Counted from the stretch's first letter, positions 55,141-64,000 are shown. The stretch is DNA of 64,000 nt from Vibrio galatheae (GCF_000967545.1 NZ_JXXV01000028.1:1-64000), one strand, 5' to 3'. Translations and numbers: made by a program. Notes: generated by a model from the sequence alone, not told the origin.

Positions 55141-55689
55141 TTATTGAGCCCTTTGATAGGTCGCTGTCGTTGGTGCAACGCCAAAACTAGATTCAGAATC
55201 CACGCCACGCAACGACGCAACTACTTTTGCCATCGCAAAGTGATGAGTCGCATGCAAAGCCACAAACGTGAGCTCACGAATTAAAGTCGAAGACACTTCT
55301 TCGACATGAGTTTGCGACAACATCACCTCGGTTTCGACGACGACGGCTTGATTTAAGTCACTTGACGGTAGCGCAAATAACCACTCGATCAGATCCCTAA
55401 TTTCTTGTTTGGCGACATCTAAATCTCGCTCAACCACATGACCACGACGACGGACGTTATAATCTATTTTGCTCGGTTCAAGCTTGATCGCTAAAAAGAG
55501 ATCGAGCCAATGGCGAAAGTGCTCTCCAATCGAGCTACATACATGAGGATGCGCAATAAACACGTAATCTTCGTGGCTCAAGGTTTCAAGGAATTCATGC
55601 CCCTGACTGAGTGTTTCGATACAACCAATCACGGTTTGCGAAGGAGGCGTGTCGCTGTTTTCAGCTAATCGAGTGATCATATTTTTCAT
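55141..55689 (-). CDS. DinB/YfiT-family metalloprotein
   Basis: A 182-aa helical bundle protein with candidate metal His in SSIGEHFRHWL (about residue 55) and HATHHFAM (about 152-156), the DinB fold signature. DinB-type enzymes include thiol-dependent transferases. Two bases separate it from NRDE. Alternative start at third Met. Function in the operon unknown. Confidence 0.8.
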   Translation of the reverse strand: MKNMITRLAENSDTPPSQTVIGCIETLSQGHEFLETLSHEDYVFIAHPHVCSSIGEHFRHWLDLFLAIKLEPSKIDYNVRRRGHVVERDLDVAKQEIRDLIEWLFALPSSDLNQAVVVETEVMLSQTHVEEVSSTLIRELTFVALHATHHFAMAKVVASLRGVDSESSFGVAPTTATYQRAQ

Positions 55690-55711
55690 CGTTTTCTTCC
55701 TCGCAGTACCT

Positions 55712-56842
55712 TTAGTCCGTCATCGGATAACGCTCGGTTAAGCGCTTCTCTTCCCGCCAAGCTTGCAGCAATGCCCTAAGCGTCGGTGTTTGATGACCTT
55801 GCTTCTTATACTTAGAACCTATCTGATAGAGCAGCCGGTACTGTTTCAATAAGGTAGTAAAAATGGCGACAAGCGGTGTATCACTGTCCCAAATATGTGC
55901 TGCTTCACTGCTCGCACCATTGATCTCTAAGATGTCAAAACTATGGCCGTTCATTAGGGTTTCAATATCTTTAAACTTGATATCAAGGCGACCATAGTTG
56001 AAGCCATCAAACTCCGCTAAAACCTGATCTAGCTTTTGTTCCAATGCCTCGGTAATAAACTGATTACCATCGCGGAAGATTGCTCCGCGGGAGTGACTGC
56101 CGGCAAATGCCAATTGAAATTCATCCTGATCAGGTACGACAATATCGAGCTGCTCTTGATGACGCGGCAGATATAAATGCTGAAGTTTTCCAGCTCTAGG
56201 GCATCTCTCAATGAGCTGTCGCAGCGTTGATTGACCGTCACCAATGACACGTGGCGAGTATTTCAAAGTGATTGAGATGATTTGACCGCGTGCTTCACCG
56301 GGCTGCCGAACATAGAACACCCCGGCTTCTGCGCTGTAATGCGATTTTTGTTGCAGCAGAAATCGCCCCGATGTTGGAAATGTATCGAAGTAATGATGCA
56401 GTTGCTCATCACTGTGAATAAGCTTGACACCAACACCACGGCAGCCAAGATCGGGTTTCGCAACCAGTGGGTATTTTAGGCCAGCGTTTTTGAGCTGACG
56501 CAGTGCTTTGTCTACCAAGTGTTCGACGCTGTCATGAGTCTTGGTCAAGGTGACAAAGGGTAAGATCCACTGTTGAGTCTGAGCACCAGAACAAGAGAAG
56601 ATATCGTGTTTAGACTCCCCCACCATTCCGCTTAGCTTTATCGCTGGGTTTGCAATTAGTGGCAATGCCCAATCTCGATGAAAAACACTCAGCGCAGCGC
56701 TTTGCAAAACGACAGGCGTGTAGAAAAACCAAGCAGGCAAGAATTCAAACGGAGAAATCACTCGCTTTGGTTGATGGAGCACTGGCATGCCAGCATTTAC
56801 CTTGCCCTGAGGAATCATCTCAACGTTAGCGGGCTGGATCAT
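55712..56842 (-). CDS. ATP-grasp family ligase
   Basis: A 376-aa protein with ATP-grasp features: LVAKPDLGCRGVGVKLI near residue 128, LQQKSHYSAEAGVFYVR near 165, FNYGRLDIKF near 288, and DILEINGASSEA near 305 (metal-binding Glu/Asn). Likely couples an amine or acid to a carboxylate using ATP. It overlaps DedA by 17 bases. In an operon with OlsF and DedA it may make or load a lipid head group; this is inference. Confidence 0.82.
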   Translation of the reverse strand: MIQPANVEMIPQGKVNAGMPVLHQPKRVISPFEFLPAWFFYTPVVLQSAALSVFHRDWALPLIANPAIKLSGMVGESKHDIFSCSGAQTQQWILPFVTLTKTHDSVEHLVDKALRQLKNAGLKYPLVAKPDLGCRGVGVKLIHSDEQLHHYFDTFPTSGRFLLQQKSHYSAEAGVFYVRQPGEARGQIISITLKYSPRVIGDGQSTLRQLIERCPRAGKLQHLYLPRHQEQLDIVVPDQDEFQLAFAGSHSRGAIFRDGNQFITEALEQKLDQVLAEFDGFNYGRLDIKFKDIETLMNGHSFDILEINGASSEAAHIWDSDTPLVAIFTTLLKQYRLLYQIGSKYKKQGHQTPTLRALLQAWREEKRLTERYPMTD

Positions 56843-57428
56843 AGGAATTCCTTAACCATGTTTTAGTAATCAGTTTATTAAGCAGTAGCATTAGACCTAG
56901 CCCTACAGGAATGAGCAGCCAACTCATCGGGTTGTCTTGAAACCATTGCATGCTGCCAAGTTGGAAAAATGAACCGAACACCAATCCCGTCCACAAACTG
57001 GTGGCGGTTAACACTGCAATGAAAAACCTCGCTTTAGGAACATCAAGAAAGCCGCTTAAAGTGAAGCCAATGGTTCTTAGGCCGGGGATAAAACGCACTA
57101 TGAAAATGGTCATAAACGCTTGCTGGTGCAATTTACGTTGCAGGCTTCGTGCACGCTGATAGCGAAACAATCGATAACGAAGAAAACGGACTTTCTTCGC
57201 CGCTTTGCCAAGCCAATACAAGCCGAGATCACCACTGCTGATGCCAACAAAAATCGCCATCAACGCCAATGATGTTGACATCTGGTCCTGAACAGCCAAG
57301 GTCGCCGCCGTAACAATGGCCAAGTCTTCTAGCAGGTACGAGAGCAAAACGATGCCCACAAATAACATGGTCACAGGCACATTGTCTTGAAACAACCAAG
57401 CTTCAATTGTCGTCGCTATTTCCATCAC
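56826..57428 (-). CDS. DedA-family membrane protein
   Basis: A 200-aa protein with about five membrane segments. GDLGLYWLGKAA (about 70-80) and FIVRFIPGLRTIGFTLSGFL (about 110-130) are DedA-typical, including the Phe-x-Arg-Phe-x-Pro-Gly motif. DedA proteins flip or recycle lipid carriers and support proton-motive force. First gene of the operon. A second Met 3 bases later is also possible. Confidence 0.87.
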   Translation of the reverse strand: MMEIATTIEAWLFQDNVPVTMLFVGIVLLSYLLEDLAIVTAATLAVQDQMSTSLALMAIFVGISSGDLGLYWLGKAAKKVRFLRYRLFRYQRARSLQRKLHQQAFMTIFIVRFIPGLRTIGFTLSGFLDVPKARFFIAVLTATSLWTGLVFGSFFQLGSMQWFQDNPMSWLLIPVGLGLMLLLNKLITKTWLRNSYDPAR

Positions 57429-57732
57429 ACCTTGTCCATCCTACTTAAGCCAACACGCACCATACGAATCACGTGTATTCAGTACCCTTGCTTTTCACAG
57501 CAACAGTGTGAGTAAGTTTATGATTCACACTCATTTCATACGCTACATTGATAAAGATAGGATAGCTGGCAGAAAACTTTCACATTCAGCGTAATTTTTG
57601 CTATTTAGTGGAAGCGGATATATCGGCTACTTTCCGCAGCCATGATCAAAACTTTCCAACTCAACGAGCTTTTAGTGAATCGCTGCATAGACCGTTAGAG
57701 TCGTCGTCAAGTTGTTCACAAAGCGAGGTGTA
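57429..57732. promoter_or_regulatory. divergent DedA-operon / MFS control region
   Basis: 304 bases without a gene. AGTGTGA and TCACACT at 57505-57511 and 57525-57531 form an inverted repeat with a 13-base spacer, too wide for a standard CRP site. I could not place the promoters. Confidence 0.5.
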
Positions 57733-58938
57733 ATGAGTAAACCAATTCAATTTAGAGCCATCTTACTGGCGTGTCTTATCATCAGTATTGGCCAACTCAG
57801 TATGGGACTGGTGTTTCCCTCACTCCCTTGGATAGCCAAAGATTTCACCATCTCACTGGATCAGGCTCAGCTTTTGGTTAGTGTGTACTTACTTGGTTTT
57901 GGCCCTTCTCAATTTATATATGGACCGATTTCTGACTCGTTGGGTAGAAAGAAAGTACTGCTTGGTGGATTACTTGTCGCGCTGTCAGGACTGGCAGTCA
58001 TTATTGTCTATAACGACTCGTTCAATGGCATGGTGGTTGGTCGCCTGCTGCAAGGCTTAGGCACGGGCTGCTGCGCGGTACTCGCCAGAGCGTCCACGCG
58101 AGACAGATACAGTGGCGCCCAACTGCCTGTTGCCCTGTCGTATATCGCCATGGCCGCTTCGATTACACCTTTAGTCGCTCCCATCATTGGCGGCTTCATC
58201 AACTATCATTTTGGTTGGACGATGGTGTTCGTCTCCCTACTTGGTTATGTTGCTGTTGCTTGGGCGATGTTGCTATTCCGATTTGACGAGACTTTAGCCA
58301 CGCATGGCAAGGTTCCATCATTAAAACAGATGGCGGTGCAGTATAAACAACTACTGACCTCACGATACTTTATGAGTTTCGCCACCATTGGTTGGCTCAA
58401 TTTTAGTTTGATGATCACCACGGTGTCTGTCATGCCCTTCATAATGCAAGACCAAATAGGCATGACATCCGATGAATATGCATTGTGGGCGCTCATACCT
58501 GCATTAGGGATGATCACTGGCACCAGTATTTACAATCGCGTCAGGCCAAAAGTCGGCAGTAAAAAACTGCTTATTTTTACCCCGATACTGCATACATGCT
58601 CTGCGCTATGGTTTTTCTTCTGCCCGGTTGAACCCATTTACTTGATGCTTGGACAATGGCTTATGATTCTCGGAAACGGGATTGCGCTCCCTTGTGCCCA
58701 AGCGATGGTCATGCAACCATACAAGCAACAGGCAGGTGCGGCTGCAGCTATGTCGGGGGGAGGACAAATGATCGCCTCATCGATTGTCAGTATGACGCTC
58801 GTCCAGCTTGGATTAAGTCAGGCTTGGCACCTATCGTTCGTGATTCTAATTTTTGCTGCGATTACGCTTGGTAACATTGTACGTGGTTTTAACGTGGTGC
58901 AATCGATGCAGCAAAAAGGACAAAGCATTACAACATGA
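57733..58938 (+). CDS. MFS multidrug transporter (Bcr/CflA type)
   Basis: Twelve-helix exporter of 401 aa with ISIGQLSMGLVFPSLP, GPISDSLGRKKVLL (motif A), GRLLQGLGTGCCAVLAR and the proline-rich fifth helix ITPLVAPIIGG. ATG at 57733 has GAGGTG upstream; the longer open frame begins with a less suitable start. Overlaps the glycosylase gene by 4 bases. Confidence 0.88.
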   Translation: MSKPIQFRAILLACLIISIGQLSMGLVFPSLPWIAKDFTISLDQAQLLVSVYLLGFGPSQFIYGPISDSLGRKKVLLGGLLVALSGLAVIIVYNDSFNGMVVGRLLQGLGTGCCAVLARASTRDRYSGAQLPVALSYIAMAASITPLVAPIIGGFINYHFGWTMVFVSLLGYVAVAWAMLLFRFDETLATHGKVPSLKQMAVQYKQLLTSRYFMSFATIGWLNFSLMITTVSVMPFIMQDQIGMTSDEYALWALIPALGMITGTSIYNRVRPKVGSKKLLIFTPILHTCSALWFFFCPVEPIYLMLGQWLMILGNGIALPCAQAMVMQPYKQQAGAAAAMSGGGQMIASSIVSMTLVQLGLSQAWHLSFVILIFAAITLGNIVRGFNVVQSMQQKGQSITT

Positions 58939-60092
58939 AGTCACTCTCTTTAGCTCAAGCACAAAAACTCGCCCTTCTTGCCCAAGGGCTGCCAGCCAGT
59001 TCCAGCAAAGGCAGCGCCTACGCCAAAACGCTGACGGCTTTCGAGCAACTCGGTTACGTGCAAATTGATACCATATCCGTGGTTCAGCGAGCGCACCACC
59101 ACACACTGTGGAGCCGCAATCCGAGTTATCAACCCAAACATCTCGACCAACTAGTCGCTAATGGCGAAGTGTTTGAGTATTGGGCTCACGCAGCCGCCTA
59201 CCTGCCCATGAGTAGTTTTCGCTATAGCTTGCCGCGCAAGGCCGCGATAAAGTCAGGGCAGCAAAGGCATTGGTACTGCAAAGACCGAGCCTTGATGAGT
59301 CGAATTCTCAAGCGCATTGAGTGTGAAGGGCCATTAATGGCCAAGGACTTTGAGTCAAAAACGCATAAAACTGACGGTTGGAATACCAAGCCCACGAAGC
59401 AAGCATTAGAAAACCTCTATATGCAGGGCGATTTGATGATCTCGGAGCGGCGCGGGTTCCACAAGGTTTACGATTTAACCGAACGCGTGTTGCCCAGCAC
59501 AATCGATGTTTCGATGCCTTCCGCACAAGAACACGCTCGATTTCTTGTCATGAGTTACCTCAAAGCGCACAGTTTTGGCCGCTTGGCAGAAATGACCTAT
59601 CAACTTAAAGATGTTAAACAAGGCGTCCAACAAGCGATAAACGAGCTGATAGAAAGCGGAGAGATCGCTCAGGTAATAATTGGCAGTGAGCAATATGTGG
59701 TTGATAGCAACGCTCTACAGCTGCTCGATAAAAGGCTCAATCGCAAACAAGCTAAAATTCTATCGCCGTTTGACAACCTGCTGATCCAAAGAAAACGCAC
59801 CAGCGCGGTTTTCAACTTTGACTATCTCATTGAATGCTATGTCCCACAAGCCAAACGGCAATTTGGTTATTTCTGCTTACCTATTTTATGGGATGGCAAG
59901 TTGGTGGCGCGAGCAGATTGCAAAGTCGACAAAAGCAATTCAATACTGAATGTGCTTCACTTGTTCACCGAATCCTCATTGAAGGATAAATCAAACTTTA
60001 TGAGTGCGTTAGAGCAAGAGCTTCAAGCCTTTGCTCAGTTTAATCAATGCGAGCGCTTTGCTATCTTGAAGACATCAGAGAATAGCCGTTAA
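58935..60092 (+). CDS. winged-helix DNA glycosylase, YcaQ/AlkX-like
   Basis: A 385-aa protein of the HTH_42 superfamily. The N-terminal half has LGYVQIDTISVVQRAHHHTLWSR, where QIDT carries the catalytic-type Gln-x-Asp of YcaQ; three winged-helix modules follow and a C-terminal beta domain with LSPFDNLLIQRKR. E. coli YcaQ removes interstrand crosslink and alkyl-purine lesions. Coupled to the MFS exporter by ATGA overlap, which may pair drug efflux with repair. Confidence 0.85.
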   Translation: MKSLSLAQAQKLALLAQGLPASSSKGSAYAKTLTAFEQLGYVQIDTISVVQRAHHHTLWSRNPSYQPKHLDQLVANGEVFEYWAHAAAYLPMSSFRYSLPRKAAIKSGQQRHWYCKDRALMSRILKRIECEGPLMAKDFESKTHKTDGWNTKPTKQALENLYMQGDLMISERRGFHKVYDLTERVLPSTIDVSMPSAQEHARFLVMSYLKAHSFGRLAEMTYQLKDVKQGVQQAINELIESGEIAQVIIGSEQYVVDSNALQLLDKRLNRKQAKILSPFDNLLIQRKRTSAVFNFDYLIECYVPQAKRQFGYFCLPILWDGKLVARADCKVDKSNSILNVLHLFTESSLKDKSNFMSALEQELQAFAQFNQCERFAILKTSENSR

Positions 60093-60123
60093 CGTCACGC
60101 TCATAGTAAATCCAGGATTGTAA

Positions 60124-60735
60124 ATGTCATCTGCAAACTCCGTTATCATACTCGACTTCGAAACCACTGGCTTATCTCCCAACATGGGCGATCGAGCAAT
60201 AGAAATTGGTGCGGTAAAGCTTATCAATGGTCAAGTCGTCGATACTTTTCAGCAATTAATGAATCCTGGCTTTAGAGTCAGTAGCTTCATTGAAGGCTAC
60301 ACAGGCATCACCAATAACATGCTAACCCATGCCCCCAGTTGTGCTGAAGTAATAGCAGAGTTTTGTGATTTTATCGCCGACGACAACCTAGTCGCACACA
60401 ATGCCTCATTCGATAAACGTTTTCTTGATGCCGAACTTGAGCGTGTAAATCGAACTTATCGAGGCGAATTTGCCTGCTCGCTGCTCGTTTCGCGCAGGCT
60501 CAACCAACAGGCACCGAGTCACAAGTTAGGTGACTTAGTCCGATTCAAAAATATCGCTAACGACGGCGTATTTCACCGCGCTCTGGCCGATTCGCAGATG
60601 ACAGCAAAACTGTGGTTGTTAATGATCGAAGAGATGGAACAGCAAGGCATCCACCAGCCTTCATTTGAACTGATGCAAAAAATCAGCAAAACCAGTAAGC
60701 ATGATGTTGCCAAGTTGCTAGAGCGGTATCGGTAA
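60124..60735 (+). CDS. DEDDh 3'-5' exonuclease (DnaQ-like)
   Basis: A 203-aa exonuclease. Exo I is [10 protein letters not shown] (Asp11/Glu13), Exo II is [11 protein letters not shown] and Exo III is [10 protein letters not shown]. All four acidic residues and the DEDDh His are present. It resembles the stand-alone epsilon-like nucleases and could work in repair or RNA turnover. Follows YcaQ-like gene by 31 bases. Confidence 0.9.
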   Translation: MSSANSVIILDFETTGLSPNMGDRAIEIGAVKLINGQVVDTFQQLMNPGFRVSSFIEGYTGITNNMLTHAPSCAEVIAEFCDFIADDNLVAHNASFDKRFLDAELERVNRTYRGEFACSLLVSRRLNQQAPSHKLGDLVRFKNIANDGVFHRALADSQMTAKLWLLMIEEMEQQGIHQPSFELMQKISKTSKHDVAKLLERYR

Positions 60736-60740
60736 CACCG

Positions 60741-61016
60741 ATGAGCAAAACAGACCTTCAGCAGACGATTGGGAGCTTTACCTCGATAGAGCAAGCGCTA
60801 GACTATTTTTAAATTGGTTGTGACAGTAAGTTTATCGACCAGTATCGCAGTCAGTTGGTGAAACGATTTAATGGCTACTTAATTCTTGAAAAACCAGAGG
60901 ATTGGTTTGCTGGCAGACATGCGCTAAAGAATGCCTATTGTAAGATACAGCGAAGCCGTTTAGATAAGCACACCCGCTCCGCTTGTCGCGGGTGCACTTC
61001 GTGTCAGAGAAGATAA
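60741..61016 (+). pseudogene. NifW-like small protein with in-frame TAA
   Basis: ATG 5 bases after the exonuclease stop opens MSKTDLQQ...QALDYF, then TAA at 60810-60812, then in the same frame IGCDSKFIDQYRSQLVKRFNGYL...EDWFAGRHALKNAY...RSACRGCTSC to a TAA at 61014. One base change (likely GAA to TAA at codon 24) would restore a 91-aa protein. The pattern resembles NifW, the nitrogenase-protective protein, from memory. No nif genes are near. It ends one base before the convergent FapA gene stop. Confidence 0.62.
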
Positions 61017-61017
61017 C

Positions 61018-62697
61018 TCACAACTCTTGACCCACATCCTCTGATTCAAGCATCGAAGAAAACTTAATCTCGAACTGGTTAAAGCTAAATATGCTTGGAC
61101 CATGTATGCGTTTGGTGGTCACTTTCTCTTCGCCAAACTGAACCGTCACATGAGAATAAACTTTATTTTTTACCTCGATGTTGGTATCAGCGAGTGCGAC
61201 TTCTAACTCTTGCTCATGAGTATCGCGGGCATGTTTGACTTTTTCGAGGTATTCATTGGCTTCGCTTTTATCGGCTTCTAGCTTATCGGCTTGCTCTTGA
61301 GTGCGTTCTGCCTTAGGAATCTTCTTAAACTCTAGCTCCTTGCGAATCAGGCCCATTGTGGCTTCTTGCGCTTGGGTGTATTGCTCTTTTAACTTCGCTT
61401 GACGATCTTTAAACATCTGAAAGCGAGCAAAAGCGTGAACATGTGTTGCTGTATCACCTTCGACCCCCAAGTTCACACAGCTAACTTTATCGCCGACTTT
61501 CGCACTTCCCCCACTGAGGGTGCCTTGCCTTTCATTGGCATCACACACAACCAAATTATGACCACAACGAATTTCATTGTTCATACAATGCACCGCAAGA
61601 TGGATATCATTGGCCGCTTGCAACTCACTAAACTGGGCGTAGTTGGCCTTAATTGAGCCTCCAGATTTGACCACACAGCTCTTTTTATCGTCCTCAGAAA
61701 CATTGTGACCAATAATGCCTTTTGCTACTTCAATATCACCTTGTGCCTGGACGTCTGCCGATTCAATAAAACCACCCACGGTCAATGAACCTGTGGTTCT
61801 TACCACCATATCCGATTCAATATTGCCAAACACAACCACGTTACCTTTAAACTTGACGTGTCCGGTTGAGACGCCAATCGTAGGCAGACACAGTGCATCT
61901 TCGACATCAACAGTGCGCTCTTTCAGTATTGGCATACCAGACACTTCAGCGACGAGCAGATTGGGATCATTGGGTGAAACTTTCGTGCCTTTACCTGGTT
62001 TAAGCACGGCATCATTGCCCGGTTTAGGTGGAATGGGTTTACCTTGAACCGTCATACCAGGCTTGCCTTTTGTGGCAGGAACTCGCTTCATTAACGGATC
62101 ATTTTCGGCAACAGTGATGGTTTCGCCAAGGTTAAGCATGTCCACTTTACCGCCCTCATCTTCCGCTTTTGGGGCCAGAACTTGCTTAGTCGGATCTTTT
62201 ACCAAAGCGACAAATTTTGCGTCGCTACCTTGGATAGGGTTTTTACCTTTTGCGACAGGCTGAGTAAAAGTGGCGCCCGCTTTAAGCTGATGACTCATAA
62301 CGAGTACTTTTTTCAGCGCGAGTTTGTTAATGCCTTTAGTGATATGCGCCTGCGCAAGCGCTTGGACAATCTCGGGACCTTTTAGTGGTTTACCTTTATA
62401 TGCCCCAGTAACGATCATGCTAGCCAGCATATCGTGATCTGACAGCACGACCTCAACTTTAGCATCGCGCACCTCAGCGATCGTGATGCCCACATAGGCC
62501 TCACTTTTCATGTCCTTAGCCAGATTGATGAATCGCGTGACCTCATCCTCTAACACATACAAATCACCCGCTCCGAGCGCTGTTAGAGCGTCACTCAATC
62601 CACGAGTGTCAAAACTGTTATCTACCGTAATGTCGGGAGACAATTTTGCGATAACTTGTTCATTGTTATCAGAAAACGCGACAAACTTATTCCACAT
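61018..62697 (-). CDS. FapA/DUF342 family protein
   Basis: A 559-aa cytoplasmic protein. N-terminal region (1-190), central repeated glycine-rich beta-helix (about 245-400: GNVVVFGNIESDMVVRTTGSLTVGGFIESADVQAQGDIEVAKGI) and a C-terminal coiled coil (about 425-505) followed by a short beta tail. The layout is that of DUF342/FapA-like polymerising or scaffold proteins. Lies 119 bases downstream of the SpoIIE-type phosphatase gene on the same strand, so co-transcription and a signalling link are likely. Confidence 0.85.
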   Translation of the reverse strand: MWNKFVAFSDNNEQVIAKLSPDITVDNSFDTRGLSDALTALGAGDLYVLEDEVTRFINLAKDMKSEAYVGITIAEVRDAKVEVVLSDHDMLASMIVTGAYKGKPLKGPEIVQALAQAHITKGINKLALKKVLVMSHQLKAGATFTQPVAKGKNPIQGSDAKFVALVKDPTKQVLAPKAEDEGGKVDMLNLGETITVAENDPLMKRVPATKGKPGMTVQGKPIPPKPGNDAVLKPGKGTKVSPNDPNLLVAEVSGMPILKERTVDVEDALCLPTIGVSTGHVKFKGNVVVFGNIESDMVVRTTGSLTVGGFIESADVQAQGDIEVAKGIIGHNVSEDDKKSCVVKSGGSIKANYAQFSELQAANDIHLAVHCMNNEIRCGHNLVVCDANERQGTLSGGSAKVGDKVSCVNLGVEGDTATHVHAFARFQMFKDRQAKLKEQYTQAQEATMGLIRKELEFKKIPKAERTQEQADKLEADKSEANEYLEKVKHARDTHEQELEVALADTNIEVKNKVYSHVTVQFGEEKVTTKRIHGPSIFSFNQFEIKFSSMLESEDVGQEL

Positions 62698-62816
62698 GCC
62701 TTCTGCCCTATGTACTTCCTAACCCGAGTGTATAGAAGTTATTCCTCCAACAATATCAATAGTGTGGCAATTTAAGGCATACATCACTAGAAGGCGTTTT
62801 TACAGTGTAAATAACG

Positions 62817-64000
62817 TTAGCTAGAGCTAGGAAAGTGATGCGTTGCCGCTAAAGAGTACACAGCAGTGACGCGACGACCTTGTTTGGAATACTCCAATGA
62901 ATCACACAATTCAGTAGCAAGAATGATGCCTCGTCCATGCGTTAGATCATTGGCGGGTTCATGTTTGTCACTCTCGTAGTCAAAGCCATCGCCGCTGTGC
63001 TCAAGATCAAACGTCACTTTTTGCTCAGTAGGGTTATAATTCACTTCCAACTCCACCCAAGCGCTATCGTCGAGCTGTTTTATTTTTTCCTCCCTGATTT
63101 GATAAAACAGAAAAAAACCATCAGGCTGATCTTTAATCGACGAGTCGAGCTTCAATAGACCATGTTCTATGGCATTGGCAAATAGCTCTGATAGAACGGA
63201 GCAAACCAGATCAAGATGTGCACCACTGGTTAAGATGCCAGCAAGAAACTTTCTAATCTCAGTCATTACCGTGACTTCGCGAAGTACTGTTCCGTCGAGG
63301 CGCAATGTCGAGCAGGAAGGGACTTTATTATACTGAACTGGCTCTGTTGGTACTTCTTGAGTATTGCCATTAAGGATCGGAAACTTCATGGTCAAGATAG
63401 ATAAATCGTCCCCGACGGACTTATCTGCAAATTGTCGCACCGCCTCGTAAAGAACAGGAATGACCGCCTGACTTTTCGCAAATGAGGCTTCAAGTCGTTC
63501 TTGACCAAATTGTTCGCCAGACTCGTCCATAGCTTCGATAACACCATCTGTATAGCAAACAATTTGTTGGTCTGGTTCAAGCTTGAAGTGAGTAATGTTT
63601 GATTCAAACTCATGCGCTTTTAATACACCGAGCGGCATATGTGTTGACGTCAAACGACGTACAATCTTACCGTCAGCATCAATGAGGTAACCGTCAGGAA
63701 GTCCACCGCCCCACCAAGATACTTCAAATCCATTGGCGCGAATTTCGAAGATACTCGCCGCTAGCATCATACCCAAAGGAAGGAAGCGCACTAAAACGTC
63801 GTTAATTTCGCGCGCTATTTCGCCTAACGCTAGCCCCTTAGCCGCCATGGAAAAAAAAGCTCTTGTTGCAGGGATGGCAGAAATGGCGGCTGGCAATCCA
63901 TGCCCCGTTGCATCCGCAATCATGACGTAAACACCGCCGTGGGGTCGGTTTGCCACCACGATCAAATCGCCATTGAACACGGTAGAAGGGGTCGATAGAT
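62817..64000 (-). CDS. PP2C/SpoIIE phosphatase with C-terminal HATPase, truncated at the right edge
   Basis: Open to the window edge; the visible 393 codons end with a TAG at 62817. Phosphatase domain residues (from the edge) with MIADATGHGLPAAIS, CYTDGVIEA and SVGDDLSILTM, the PP2C metal residues; then an anti-sigma-type HATPase from about 240 residues in (LSELFANAIEHGLL, THGRGIILATEL). In Vibrio such proteins usually carry an N-terminal REC domain, which would lie beyond the edge. It probably sets the phosphorylation of an anti-sigma-antagonist and the neighbouring DUF342 protein may be part of the pathway. Confidence 0.87.
   Translation of the reverse strand, partial: LSTPSTVFNGDLIVVANRPHGGVYVMIADATGHGLPAAISAIPATRAFFSMAAKGLALGEIAREINDVLVRFLPLGMMLAASIFEIRANGFEVSWWGGGLPDGYLIDADGKIVRRLTSTHMPLGVLKAHEFESNITHFKLEPDQQIVCYTDGVIEAMDESGEQFGQERLEASFAKSQAVIPVLYEAVRQFADKSVGDDLSILTMKFPILNGNTQEVPTEPVQYNKVPSCSTLRLDGTVLREVTVMTEIRKFLAGILTSGAHLDLVCSVLSELFANAIEHGLLKLDSSIKDQPDGFFLFYQIREEKIKQLDDSAWVELEVNYNPTEQKVTFDLEHSGDGFDYESDKHEPANDLTHGRGIILATELCDSLEYSKQGRRVTAVYSLAATHHFPSSS

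Noticed and set aside
57505..57531. CRP site in the DedA/MFS region
   Set aside because: TGTGA and TCACA are 14-15 bases apart rather than 6.
60810..60812. Programmed recoding at the stop of the NifW-like gene
   Set aside because: The stop is TAA, not TGA, and I see no pseudoknot or slippery site; a nonsense change or sequence error is simpler.
60741..61016. Nitrogen fixation in this organism
   Set aside because: A lone, broken NifW-like gene without any nif neighbour is no evidence for diazotrophy.
1..64000. CRISPR array, tRNA, rRNA or complete IS element
   Set aside because: No regularly spaced repeats, cloverleaf-like segments, rRNA blocks or transposase motifs were found by eye.

Overview
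The window looks like chromosomal DNA of a Vibrio or close Vibrionaceae relative. Reasons: moderate GC, an mdtL-yidZ pair of enteric/vibrio type, a VcINDY-like dicarboxylate carrier, small DUF2999/DUF3297-type proteins, MCP and GGDEF genes, and an OlsF-type acyltransferase. I see no rRNA, tRNA, CRISPR array, phage or complete insertion sequence.

Layout. 1-12142: polyamine catabolism. A long minus-strand operon (puuD, puuR, puuC, puuB, aguB, aguA, gabD, gabT) faces a plus-strand pair (puuA, an NhaC-family transporter). Together they encode agmatine to putrescine to gamma-glutamyl intermediates to GABA to succinate, with a likely PuuR operator in the divergent promoter. 12166-19426: SLC13 carrier, TetR/hydrolase pair, MAPEG protein, GATase, lipoprotein, VOC protein, GAF-GGDEF cyclase. 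19596-23790: a thiamine operon (thiD, ABC importer, tenA) behind a TPP riboswitch. 23966-28844: HDOD protein, SpoU methyltransferase, yidZ, mdtL, HAD phosphatase.

28896-39438 is the most interesting stretch. It holds an alkylsulfatase-like enzyme, a PhnDCEE-type ABC importer, a wreck of a glycerophosphodiester phosphodiesterase gene, and a histidine kinase with a sigma-54 response regulator. Two sigma-54-type promoters, one before the importer and one before the wrecked gene, each have a GGnCA-N4-TGnCC dyad exactly 61 bp upstream. This suggests a small dedicated regulon for organophosphate scavenging under the adjacent two-component system.

39581-51979: an MCP-hemerythrin fusion, a 50-aa protein, a lactonase, a GntR-controlled ABC exporter, a frameshifted rlhA, small conserved proteins, AraC/LysE genes, an internally deleted MCP and a RutR-type TetR. 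52183-57428: a six-gene operon (DedA, ATP-grasp, DinB, NRDE, YHS, OlsF-like) that may make or modify aminolipids. 57733-64000: MFS transporter, YcaQ-like glycosylase, DEDDh exonuclease, a NifW-like gene with one in-frame stop, a FapA/DUF342 protein and a SpoIIE-type phosphatase that runs off the right end.

Several genes are broken (rlhA, MCP, GDPD, NifW-like, a small gene at 28.9 kb). Single-base defects could be sequence errors; the two internal deletions are less easily explained that way. All function calls come from reading motifs by eye, without database searches.
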